Assembly (NCBI GenBank): GCA_015231795.1
Contig: JADGAX010000001.1
Location: 744,001-808,000 of the forward strand
Direction of reading: 5' to 3'
DNA from: Alphaproteobacteria bacterium
Lineage (GTDB): Bacteria > Pseudomonadota > Alphaproteobacteria > Rhodospirillales > WMHbin7
Length of the DNA: 64,000 bases
Shown one piece after another: positions 46,457 to 54,056 of the stretch. How positions within the stretch are numbered: position 1 is the stretch's first letter; every line of letters starts with the position of its first letter. A program made the position numbers and the translations under genes. The notes beneath the pieces were generated by a model. The model made no database searches, was not told where the DNA came from, and saw only the letters and a program-made list of their open reading frames with translations.

Positions 46457-47521
46457 ATGCGGATGCGTCATTTTCTTGTTTTGGCATCTTTCGTCATGAT
46501 GGGGGGCTGCGCCCTTTCCCCGCCAGAGCAACAAACCATCTGGCTGGTCGGTGAAAAGCGCTATATCTCCGAATCCGATGCCTTGGAACGCATGGCCGCC
46601 GCTCCACTGCTGCTGCTGGGCGAAAGCCACGACAACCAGGAACATCACCGCCTTCAAGCCCATGTCGTGAAAAAACTGGCTGACAGGGGCCAGACGCGCG
46701 CGCTGGCCTTCGAGATGATCGAACGCGACCGGCAACCCGTCATTGATGCGCATCTGGCCAAGCAGATCGTTATACCAAGTTGCGTTAATCGTGACCGATT
46801 AACGCAAGCCTCAGGCGCCGGGCGCGTTCCTCCGGAACGCTTGGCTCCCGCGCCTATGGGCGCGCGCGAGCCTTGCTCGCGTCCAAGCGGCGATGAGTCA
46901 AAAGTTCCGCCACTTGGCATTACGGCGGAAAGTTTGGGGCAAGCGTTGGACTGGGACAAAAGCGGCTGGCCCGATTTCGCCCTCTATGCCCCTGTTTTTC
47001 AGGCTGGTCTGGATGGCGGCTGGCCGATCCGCGCCGCCAATCTGCCAAAATCGCTGTACAAGGCCGTCGGAAAAGCCGGAGGGCTGGACGCGCCGCAAGA
47101 AGCGCGGCTGGGGCTGGATCGCCCCTTGCCCCCAGAAATCGCCGCTGGCCTAAGGCAGAATTTGATCGACAGCCATTGCGGTCTGCTTCCCGAAACCGCC
47201 CTGCCCGCCATGATGCGCCTGCAAACCGCCTGGGATGGGGCAATGGCCCTGACCATGACGGAAAGCCTGCAAAAGGATGGCGTCGTGTTGATCGCGGGGT
47301 CGGAACATGCGCGCCTGGACCGCGCCGTCCCCTTACATCTGGCCCGCCTGCTGCCTGAGGTGAAACGGCTGGCCGTGGCCTTCAAGGAACAGACCGATCC
47401 GCCCACGCCGCCCGAAAGCGAAGACTGGCCTTTTGATCTGATTTGGTTCACGCCGCCCACGCCGACAGTGGACCATTGCGCCCAATTGAAAGAGCGGATG
47501 AAAAAGAAGAAAGGAGGCTGA
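46457..47521 (+). CDS. ChaN-family (DUF399) lipoprotein with in-frame repeat insertion
   Basis: 354 residues. Starts RMRHFLVLASFVMMGGCALS with a lipobox (MGGC), so a lipid-anchored envelope protein. ChaN features: LLLLGESHDNQEHHRLQ, ALAFEMIERDRQPVI, LGQALDWDKSGWPDFALY and VVLIAGSEHARLDRAVP. ChaN-type proteins bind haem and are linked to iron uptake. Between HLAKQ and ITAESLG about 50 extra residues (IPSCVNRDRLTQASGAG through ESKVPPLG) are encoded by a copy of the palindromic element; the frame stays open. Whether the enlarged protein folds is unknown. ATG 46457 has AAGGG before it. Confidence 0.8.
   Translation: MRMRHFLVLASFVMMGGCALSPPEQQTIWLVGEKRYISESDALERMAAAPLLLLGESHDNQEHHRLQAHVVKKLADRGQTRALAFEMIERDRQPVIDAHLAKQIVIPSCVNRDRLTQASGAGRVPPERLAPAPMGAREPCSRPSGDESKVPPLGITAESLGQALDWDKSGWPDFALYAPVFQAGLDGGWPIRAANLPKSLYKAVGKAGGLDAPQEARLGLDRPLPPEIAAGLRQNLIDSHCGLLPETALPAMMRLQTAWDGAMALTMTESLQKDGVVLIAGSEHARLDRAVPLHLARLLPEVKRLAVAFKEQTDPPTPPESEDWPFDLIWFTPPTPTVDHCAQLKERMKKKKGG
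46770..46921 (-). repeat. Structured palindromic element, copy D, inside the chaN-like gene
   Basis: Reverse-orientation copy. On the plus strand: TTATACCAAG, then TTGCGTTAATCGtgacCGATTAACGCAA, GCGTTCCtccGGAACGC, GGCTCCCGCGCCTATGGGCG, CGCGAGCcttGCTCGCG, and CCAAGCGGC with GCCACTTGG, ending GGCATTA. TTATACCAAG and CTTGGCATTA form imperfect terminal inverted repeats. Its stems differ from copies B and C by paired changes. Confidence 0.85.
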
Positions 47522-47707
47522 CTACCGGTCGGAAAACAGCTTGCCGCCGGTCGCCCAGTCTTCGCGCTCGTATTCCTCGAACAGCACGGTCACGGTTTCA
47601 GGCGCCAGATCGATCGTCTCGGCGACTGCCTCGGTCACCTTGGCCGCCAAAAGGCGCTTGGACTCGACGCTGCGCCCCTTGAACAACTGGATGGTGACGA
47701 TTGGCAT
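47522..47707 (-). CDS. Tautomerase family protein (4-oxalocrotonate tautomerase-like)
   Basis: 61 residues, the standard size of a 4-OT subunit, with the catalytic N-terminal Pro exposed after Met removal (M-PIVTIQLFKGRSVESKRLLA) and ETVTVLFEEYEREDWATGG downstream. Family members form hexamers and use Pro1 as general base; the substrate here is unknown. It is convergent with the chaN-like gene (adjacent ends) and seven bases downstream of the secreted-protein gene. Confidence 0.9.
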   Translation of the reverse strand: MPIVTIQLFKGRSVESKRLLAAKVTEAVAETIDLAPETVTVLFEEYEREDWATGGKLFSDR

Positions 47708-47714
47708 GAAGACT

Positions 47715-48173
47715 TCAGTTGCTGCAGCGCGTGGGCGCCGACGTATGGCCGTTGATGGTGCTGGCGGCGAAGCTGGGAAGTTCGTTGCCCCTCAGCCCCT
47801 GAACCGATGCGAAGGTGGCGGCCACGCTTTCGCAGAAATCCGGGGTATTGATGCTGACCGTCGAGGCGTCGTTGGCCAATTGCGTGATGAACCGGTCGAA
47901 ACTTTTCTGCGGCGTCGGCGAAGTGCGCTTGAAATGCGCCATCAGCACCTTGGCGCTATCGGAAATCTGCGGCCCGAAGGAGCGCACGAAGCTGTTGTAA
48001 CTGGCGGCATGCTGGGGCATATGCGAACATTTCAGGGCGGCGACCATCAACTGGGTCTGCAATTGGCGGACCTGTGTCGCGCTGACCACCTCCGGCGCCG
48101 AACAATTGGCCTTGGCCGCCTCCGTCACCGTCAAGCCGCCAACCAATACCGCCGCCGCCAGAATGAGCTTCAT
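47715..48173 (-). CDS. Secreted hypothetical protein
   Basis: 152 residues with a signal peptide (KLILAAAVLVGGLTVTEAAKA) and Cys residues at the mature N-terminus (NCSAPEV), middle (LKCSHMP), C-terminal part (DFCESVA) and end (TRCSN), suggesting two disulphides. The rest is predicted helical (VVSATQVRQLQTQLMVAAL). I do not recognise a family. Possibly co-transcribed with the tautomerase gene. Confidence 0.7.
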   Translation of the reverse strand: MKLILAAAVLVGGLTVTEAAKANCSAPEVVSATQVRQLQTQLMVAALKCSHMPQHAASYNSFVRSFGPQISDSAKVLMAHFKRTSPTPQKSFDRFITQLANDASTVSINTPDFCESVAATFASVQGLRGNELPSFAASTINGHTSAPTRCSN

Positions 48174-48260
48174 TGGGCTTGTTTCCTTGAGCCAGATGGT
48201 GAATCGAATCGCCGCATTCTACCCGCTTGTCGGCTTGAAAATCAACGTCCGGTTAAACGC

Positions 48261-48830
48261 TTATTTTTTAACGGGATTCGCTGGACGGGCGGGCGGCATC
48301 CACTTATGAACGCTGACCGGCCTGCCGGTATGCGAGCGCATGACCTTGGGTCTGAGCACCTGTCCGATGGGCGGCGCGCCACCGGGAGCTGCCTGTTCAT
48401 GCTTCTTGGCGCCGTAGAATTCCTGCATGGCGTCCAAAAGGATGGGCGTGCCCACGCCGTTGGCCAGGGCATCGGTAAATGGCTGGTGCCCTCTGATTTG
48501 GCGAGACAGGTAATCCGAGGAATGCTGGCCAAAGCGCCGCCAGATGCTGTCTAGGAAATCGCTGGCCGCCCCGGTCATGGGTTTGGTTTCGAAGTAAGGG
48601 CGCCCAGGCTCGAAGGCCCGGTAGACATCGGGGGCCACCGGCCCGGTTTCGAAGGCCACGAACAAGGTGGGCATGAAATAGCGGCCATGGTTGGCCACGG
48701 CGAAATAGGCCTGGGAAAGATACAAAAGCCTATGCATCTTCTGGGGTTGCAGATATTCGCCATCGTTGAGCGCCCGGTCGATGAACCAAGCGGCAACGTC
48801 GAGCGATGAATCAACGGCGCAGGTTTGCAT
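48261..48830 (-). CDS. Panacea-domain (DUF4065/SocA-like) protein
   Basis: 189 residues. The first ~125 match the Panacea domain: LDVAAWFIDRALNDGEYLQP, KMHRLLYLSQAYFAVA and AFETGPVAPDVYRAFE. This domain forms antitoxins paired with many unrelated toxins and includes Caulobacter SocA, a ClpXP adaptor that targets the toxin SocB. The C-terminal ~60 residues are basic and Pro-rich (PPIGQVLRPKVMRSH, PPARPANPVKK). No adjacent gene looks like a toxin, so it may be a stand-alone adaptor. Confidence 0.8.
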   Translation of the reverse strand: MQTCAVDSSLDVAAWFIDRALNDGEYLQPQKMHRLLYLSQAYFAVANHGRYFMPTLFVAFETGPVAPDVYRAFEPGRPYFETKPMTGAASDFLDSIWRRFGQHSSDYLSRQIRGHQPFTDALANGVGTPILLDAMQEFYGAKKHEQAAPGGAPPIGQVLRPKVMRSHTGRPVSVHKWMPPARPANPVKK

Positions 48831-48908
48831 TCTAATTCTTACCTTAACTTTGCCTTATTCCGAAGCCATCATGGGGTTCGTCCGGTAAAGGTTTGGTGAA
48901 TCGTTCCA

Positions 48909-50459
48909 ATGGATGCAAGGCGCAAGCGATTCTTGTCGATAACAGCCCTGGCGCTGACCGCCGGGCTGCTGGCCGCCGTTTTCGCCCTGCCCACGATCCT
49001 AGCCGCTTTTTTGCCCGAAGTCCTGCGTCAGGCCGGTTTCAAGGATGTATCGCTGACGGTTCTCCATTTAAGTTGGGACCGGCTGGAGCTTGAGGCGGTT
49101 TCCTTGGATCAGGCGGTTTCGGCCAAGCGCCTGACCATCACCTTCTCCCCTTTCGGCTTGACCGGTTTGGAGGCGAAGAACCTGAACCTGAAGGCCAAGA
49201 CCGACGGCAAAAGCCTGCGCTTGGGGCATCTTGTTCTGCCTTTTGCAGGCAACGCCCAGGGCGACGACTTCAATCTGCCGCACATCAAACTGGATCAGGC
49301 GCGCTTCGACCTGGATACGCAAATGGGTCCGGTGCGGGGCATTCTGAATTCGGAACATGAAGGCGCCGCCACGCGCCTGCGCCTGGAATTGTCCAGCGGA
49401 GCGAAGCCGGCCTTGTTCCAACCCCTGATTCTAACTGGCCTGCTGACCGCTGAAGGACCGGAACTCAGTTTCGTGGGAAGGCTTAACGATCCGATGCACC
49501 GGCTGGTGATCGGCATCAAGGGCCATCAGAATCAGCAAACAGCGGCGGGCGAAGCCAAAATCGACCTGAAGCGGATCGAATTCGACCAAAGCGGCCTGCA
49601 GCCGCACGACCTGTTCCCGATCCTGGAACCTTTCCTGAAAGACGTGTCAGGCCCCTTCGAGGGGCAAGCGCAACTGGCTTGGCAGAATGGAAAAGTGACC
49701 AGCCAAGCCAATCTGCACAGTCATGGCCTGTCCTTCGAAAGCCAGGGAGCCGCAGTGCGCAACCTGATGGGCACGCTTAGCCTGAACCGCCTTTGGCCGT
49801 TGCGCACGCCAGCGCCGCAAAGTTTCAGCTTTGGCATGTTGTCTGCCGGAGCGCCCCTGGGTTCCGGCGCCGTCGCCTTTTCGCTGGAAGACGACGGATC
49901 GATCTTCTTCAAACGGGCGGTGCTCAATCTGGCGGACGGCAAGTTAAGGCTGGACCCGGTGCGGATCGATCCCGACCTGAACGGCACGCTCAATTTCCAG
50001 GCCAGCAACGTCCATCTATCCAGCTTGGCCCCCTTGTTTCAGATCGAGGGCATCGCGCTGGACGGCATCGTCGATGGCGTCATTCCCGTCCATCTGACAA
50101 GGGACGGCATGAAAATCATCGGGGCGAAACTGAGCGCAAGGGACAAGGGTTTCGTGCGCTATCGCCCCGCCAACGCGCCCGCCACATTGCAAGACAGTCA
50201 GGAAGGGGTTAGCCTGATGATGGCGGCGCTCAAGGATTTCCGCTACGACAGCCTCGCCCTGGGTCTTGACGGCCAAGCCGGGGGTGAAACGACCGTCACC
50301 TTTCAGATCAAGGGGCGCAATCCGGGACTGCACAACGGCGTTCCCTTCGAACTCAATTTCCGCCTTTCCGGTCCCCTGGACCGCTTGGCCAAACAGGCTT
50401 ACGGCATTATCTCGCTACCCGAACAAATCGAGGCCGCCCTTGCTGAAACCAATCGTTAA
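48909..50459 (+). CDS. ydbH: YdbH-family AsmA-like protein
   Basis: 516 residues. One N-terminal membrane anchor (FLSITALALTAGLLAAVFALP) followed by a long beta-rich periplasmic region of repeated amphipathic strands. YdbH in E. coli (~880 aa) is a bridge-like protein that, with TamB and YhdP, moves phospholipids to the outer membrane; this is a shorter homologue. Identification rests on the C-terminal region and on the following ynbE-ydbL genes, which complete the known cluster. ynbE begins within its last codons. Confidence 0.75.
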   Translation: MDARRKRFLSITALALTAGLLAAVFALPTILAAFLPEVLRQAGFKDVSLTVLHLSWDRLELEAVSLDQAVSAKRLTITFSPFGLTGLEAKNLNLKAKTDGKSLRLGHLVLPFAGNAQGDDFNLPHIKLDQARFDLDTQMGPVRGILNSEHEGAATRLRLELSSGAKPALFQPLILTGLLTAEGPELSFVGRLNDPMHRLVIGIKGHQNQQTAAGEAKIDLKRIEFDQSGLQPHDLFPILEPFLKDVSGPFEGQAQLAWQNGKVTSQANLHSHGLSFESQGAAVRNLMGTLSLNRLWPLRTPAPQSFSFGMLSAGAPLGSGAVAFSLEDDGSIFFKRAVLNLADGKLRLDPVRIDPDLNGTLNFQASNVHLSSLAPLFQIEGIALDGIVDGVIPVHLTRDGMKIIGAKLSARDKGFVRYRPANAPATLQDSQEGVSLMMAALKDFRYDSLALGLDGQAGGETTVTFQIKGRNPGLHNGVPFELNFRLSGPLDRLAKQAYGIISLPEQIEAALAETNR

Positions 50460-50634
50460 ACCGCTGCTGGCAAGCCTTCTGCTGCTGGCGGCCTGCACAC
50501 CCACGGTGAAGATCGAAGCGCCCGACAAGCCGATCGTCATCAATCTCAATGTCAAAATCGAGCAGGAAGTGCGCGTGCGCGTCGAACGCGACGTTGATAA
50601 GCTGCTTGTGGACAAGAAGGATCTGTTCGAATGA
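50440..50634 (+). CDS. ynbE: YnbE-like lipoprotein
   Basis: 64 residues. Signal and lipobox LLASLLLLAAC, then TPTVKIEAPDKPIVINLNVK, the YnbE signature. Start is TTG 50440 with GAGG seven bases upstream, overlapping the end of ydbH by 20 bases in another frame. In E. coli YnbE is an outer-membrane lipoprotein that caps the YdbH bridge. The stop overlaps the ydbL start (ATGA). Confidence 0.82.
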   Translation: MLKPIVKPLLASLLLLAACTPTVKIEAPDKPIVINLNVKIEQEVRVRVERDVDKLLVDKKDLFE

Positions 50635-50951
50635 TGGGACGACATCTGCTACTTCTATCGTTGCTGCTGTTCGCCGCCCCTGTCCTGGCGGGTCCATTGG
50701 AAGACGCCAAGCGCCAAGGCCAAGTCGGCGAGCGCGCCGACGGCTATCTGGGCGCACCGCCGGGAACCAGCGGCCACGGGGCGCTGATCAACGACATCAA
50801 CGTCAAGCGCCGTCAGGCTTATGGAGACATCGCCAGCCGCAACGGCACCAATTCGGACGCGGTGGGCGTTTTGACCGGCCAGCGCCTGATCGAACAATCG
50901 CCTTCCGGCACTTGGGTCATGGACGCCAATGGCACTTGGCGCAGGAAGTAA
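50631..50951 (+). CDS. ydbL: YdbL-family (DUF1318) periplasmic protein
   Basis: 106 residues with a signal peptide (GRHLLLLSLLLFAAPVLA). Mature region LEDAKRQGQVGERADGYLG and VKRRQAYGDIASRNGT matches YdbL/DUF1318. In E. coli YdbL modulates YdbH-YnbE assembly. Its last ~23 bases overlap the start of the XdhC-like gene in another frame. Confidence 0.85.
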   Translation: MMGRHLLLLSLLLFAAPVLAGPLEDAKRQGQVGERADGYLGAPPGTSGHGALINDINVKRRQAYGDIASRNGTNSDAVGVLTGQRLIEQSPSGTWVMDANGTWRRK

Positions 50952-51912
50952 CCCCGACCTCGACGCGCTTAAGGCGGCCGCCCGCTGGCAAGCGGACGGC
51001 ATGGGCGTGGCCCTTTCCATCGTCATGAAAACCTGGGGATCGTCGCCCAGGCCGGTGGGCAGCCTGCTGGCCGCCAACGATCTGGGACAATTCGCAGGAT
51101 CGGTTTCGGGGGGCTGCGTCGAGGGAGCCGTGCTGCTGGACGCCAAGAAGGCCATCATGCTGGGCAAACCCGTGCGCCAGACCTTTGGCGTCAGCGACGA
51201 GGAAGCCTGGGCGGCCAGCCTTGCCTGCGGCGGACAGATGGAAGTACTGACCGTCCGCCCGCCCCCTTTGGCTCCCCTTCTTGACGCCAAGCGCCAGCGC
51301 ATCCCCGCCGCCTTGGCAGTCCGCATGCAAGACGGCGTTTCAACCATCGTCACGAATTCCGATGCAAGCGATGATGGAAGACTGGTGCTGTCCATGCTGG
51401 CCCGCAACGAAACGGGGATGAGCGAAGACGACAGGCTGTTCGTTCTAAGCCTGCCGCCCCAGCCGCGCATTCTGATCGTCGGCGCCACCCATATCGGGCA
51501 AATCCTGGCCGAGATGGCCGTGCTGGCCGGTTTCGATGTCGCCGTCATCGATCCCCGCCACGCCTTCAACGACCCATCCCGCTTTCCCGGTCTGCGCCAT
51601 TCCAAGGAAGAACCGGCCAAGGCCCTGACCCAATTGGGTCTGGACGGCTCGAGCGCCCTTGTCACCCTGACCCACCAATCCAGGATCGACGACGAAGCGC
51701 TGGCCTTTGCCTTGAACAGCCCTTGCTTTTATATTGGCGCCCTGGGCGGCAAGAAGACGCATGCGGCCCGCCTGACGCGCCTGGGACAAGGCGAAGACCG
51801 CATTCACGGCCCCATCGGCCTGGATATCGGCGCCGTAACGGCCAGCGAAATCGCTGTCGCCATTCTGGCCCAGATCGTTCAGTCCTGGCGCCAACGGGGC
51901 AAGGACGCATGA
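50929..51912 (+). CDS. XdhC/CoxF family protein
   Basis: 327 residues. N-terminal XdhC-CoxI domain (ALSIVMKTWGSSPRPVGS and GSVSGGCVEGAVL) and a C-terminal Rossmann-like domain (PRILIVGATHIGQILAEMA, then YIGALGGKKTHAARL and GPIGLDIGAVTASEIAVAIL). XdhC-type proteins bind molybdenum cofactor, oversee its sulfuration and insert it into xanthine dehydrogenase-like enzymes. The start at ATG 50929, inside ydbL, is uncertain. It couples to the next gene by ATGA. No molybdenum hydroxylase genes are in the window. Confidence 0.85.
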   Translation: MALGAGSNPDLDALKAAARWQADGMGVALSIVMKTWGSSPRPVGSLLAANDLGQFAGSVSGGCVEGAVLLDAKKAIMLGKPVRQTFGVSDEEAWAASLACGGQMEVLTVRPPPLAPLLDAKRQRIPAALAVRMQDGVSTIVTNSDASDDGRLVLSMLARNETGMSEDDRLFVLSLPPQPRILIVGATHIGQILAEMAVLAGFDVAVIDPRHAFNDPSRFPGLRHSKEEPAKALTQLGLDGSSALVTLTHQSRIDDEALAFALNSPCFYIGALGGKKTHAARLTRLGQGEDRIHGPIGLDIGAVTASEIAVAILAQIVQSWRQRGKDA

Positions 51913-53522
51913 TTTTTTCGGAATTCGATCTCGATCAGGCGGAAGGCATTCTGCTGGCCCATTCCTTGCGCATCGAAGGGCGCAAGCTGGCCAAGGGCAA
52001 GAAGCTGTCGCCAGACGATCTGGCGCTGATGGCCCGGGGTGGACTTCGCAAAGTGACCGGAGCGCGCCTTGAAGAGGGCGACGTCGGCGAACATGAAGCT
52101 GCCTTCGAACTGGCCGACCGGCTGATGGGGGTCAATCTGGAATGCGGCCCGGCGCTGACGGGACGCTGCAATCTGATCGCCCAACAGGCCGGATTGGCAG
52201 TCATCGACGCCGAGAAGCTGGCCCGCCTGAACCGGGTCGATGAAGCGGTGACGGTCGCCACCCTGTCGCCCTTTGAAGTGGTCGAGGCGGGACAGATCGT
52301 CGCCACGGTCAAGATCATTCCCTTCGCCGTCCCTAGGACCGTGCTGGATACCTGCCTAGCCGTCGGCGGCCCTTCGATCGTGCGCGTCCTTCCCTTCCTG
52401 CCCCTGCGTGTCGGCGTCATCGCCAGCCTGTTGCCGGGCCTGCCCGACAGCGTCGTGCGTTCGACCTTCGAGGTCACGCGCCTGCGCGTCGAATCATTGG
52501 GCGGCAAAATTACCGATGAAATTCAGGTTCCGCACGAAGTGGGGGCCTTGTCGCGCGCCATCAAGAAAATGGCCGAACAGAATCTCGATCTCATGCTGAT
52601 CTCGGGCGCCTCGGCCACCTTGGACCGGCGCGACGTGGTGCCCGAGGCGTTGACGCATGCGGGCGGCGTGATCGATCATTTCGGCATGCCGGTCGATCCG
52701 GGCAATCTGATGCTGATCGGGCGCTTGGGGAAATTGCCGGTCATCGACATGCCGGGCTGCGGCCGCTCGGCGCGCCTGAATGGGCTTGATCTGGTTCTCA
52801 GGCGCTTGTTCGCTGGCCTGCCGGTCAGCGGCGACGACATGATGCGGCTTGGCGCCGGAGGCTTGCTGAAGGATATCGGATGCCGCCCCATGCCCAGGCG
52901 CGCCGAAGACACCTTCGCGGCTGCGCCCAGAAAAGCGCGCGTGGCGGCCATCGTGCTGGCTGCGGGGCGTTCAGTGCGCATGAAGGGATCGAACAAGCTG
53001 CTGGCCAAGCTGAACGGCCAGCCGATGATCCGCCTGGTTGCGCAAGCCGCCCTGGAGTCCATGGCGCAACATGTCATCGTGGTCACCGGCCATCAGGAAG
53101 ACGAGGTGCGCGAAGCCTTGAGCGGGCTTGGCGTGTCGCTGGTCTCGAACCCGCGCTTTGCGGAAGGGCTGTCAGGGTCGTTGAAGGCGGGGCTGCACGC
53201 CTTGCCGCAGGATGTCGATGCGGCGCTGATCTTGCTGGGCGACATGCCGATGATCGCAGCCACGCAGATCGACCGGCTGATCGGCGCCTTCGATCCCGAT
53301 GAAGGGCGCTCGATCATCGTTCCCACCTTGAAAGGCAAGCGCGGAAATCCCGTTTTGTGGGCCAAGCGCTTTTTCGGTCCCATGTTGGCCATCGAGGGCG
53401 ACGTGGGGGCGCGCCATCTGATCGGCGAGAACATGAATCAGGTCTTCGAGGTCGAGATGGACGACGAGTCCGTGCTTACCGATATCGACAAGCCGGAAGA
53501 CTTGCGCGCCGTATCAGAATAG
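51909..53522 (+). CDS. MoeA-like molybdopterin-binding / MobA-like nucleotidyltransferase fusion
   Basis: 537 residues. The first ~335 residues carry a MoeA/MogA-type molybdopterin-binding core (GALSRAIKKMAEQNLDLMLI, SGASATLDRRDVVPEAL, GMPVDPGNLMLIGRLG). From about residue 345 a nucleotidyltransferase domain follows (VAAIVLAAGRSVRMKGSNKL, with acidic LLGDMPMIA), as in MobA/MocA, which attach CMP or GMP to molybdenum cofactor. With XdhC this suggests maturation of a molybdenum hydroxylase. ATG 51909 overlaps the xdhC stop. Confidence 0.88.
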   Translation: MIFSEFDLDQAEGILLAHSLRIEGRKLAKGKKLSPDDLALMARGGLRKVTGARLEEGDVGEHEAAFELADRLMGVNLECGPALTGRCNLIAQQAGLAVIDAEKLARLNRVDEAVTVATLSPFEVVEAGQIVATVKIIPFAVPRTVLDTCLAVGGPSIVRVLPFLPLRVGVIASLLPGLPDSVVRSTFEVTRLRVESLGGKITDEIQVPHEVGALSRAIKKMAEQNLDLMLISGASATLDRRDVVPEALTHAGGVIDHFGMPVDPGNLMLIGRLGKLPVIDMPGCGRSARLNGLDLVLRRLFAGLPVSGDDMMRLGAGGLLKDIGCRPMPRRAEDTFAAAPRKARVAAIVLAAGRSVRMKGSNKLLAKLNGQPMIRLVAQAALESMAQHVIVVTGHQEDEVREALSGLGVSLVSNPRFAEGLSGSLKAGLHALPQDVDAALILLGDMPMIAATQIDRLIGAFDPDEGRSIIVPTLKGKRGNPVLWAKRFFGPMLAIEGDVGARHLIGENMNQVFEVEMDDESVLTDIDKPEDLRAVSE

Positions 53523-53526
53523 CCTG

Positions 53527-53955
53527 TCACGAATAGCGGTAGTTGGCCTCAGGCCCGCCTTCGATATTGCGTTTGGCCGATTCGTAAGTGCCAGCCCCCT
53601 TACCCGCCGCATGGGGGCCAAGGCCGCGCGCCAAGGAATTGTTCGACTGGGCAGTCGCTTCGGAACGTTCCTGGGCGAAGAAGGCCATCGGAACCAAACC
53701 CTGACTGCCGAAACTGGGGATCTGCGCCTGTCTGGTCTGTTGCTGTTGGGCGGCAAGCCGGTGCTGAACGCCCAATCCCTCGAAACCGTCCGGGGTCGAA
53801 GCATCGGCCCTGGTTCCGGTAAGTTGTGCGCCGCTAAGTTCGCTGATCTGAGAGGATTGGGAAAAGGCCGCGTCGCGCACGACGCCGGAAGCACGGGCCG
53901 TTGTCATTGGCCCGTAACCGATGCTCGCCGTCCCTCTGACGGTGTTGACCGCCAT
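53527..53955 (-). CDS. Hypothetical low-complexity protein
   Basis: 142 residues, not recognised. No signal peptide or membrane segment. Rich in Ala, Gly, Ser and Gln, including QQQQ, with an N-terminal VNTVRGTASIGYGPMTTARA and a C-terminal NNSLARGLGPHAAGKGAGTY, likely disordered. It is convergent with the MoeA/MobA gene (5-base gap) and preceded by an AT-rich segment that could be a promoter. Reading frame and codon bias look real, but function is open. Confidence 0.5.
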   Translation of the reverse strand: MAVNTVRGTASIGYGPMTTARASGVVRDAAFSQSSQISELSGAQLTGTRADASTPDGFEGLGVQHRLAAQQQQTRQAQIPSFGSQGLVPMAFFAQERSEATAQSNNSLARGLGPHAAGKGAGTYESAKRNIEGGPEANYRYS

Positions 53956-54022
53956 TTTCCGCGTCCTACAAATTAAAACCGTAGGGTCATTATAGTCAGA
54001 TTATAGGATTTTTACAAGGAAA

Positions 54023-54047
54023 TGTCGAAACCGGTCAACTTTCGACA
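54023..54047 (-). terminator. Hairpin after the alpha/beta hydrolase gene
   Basis: TGTCGAAA pairs with TTTCGACA (8 bp, 9-base loop), starting 10 bases beyond the hydrolase stop; on the minus strand TTTCC and further T-rich sequence follow. Moderate candidate terminator. Confidence 0.5.
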
Positions 54048-54056
54048 TGCGCTGCG

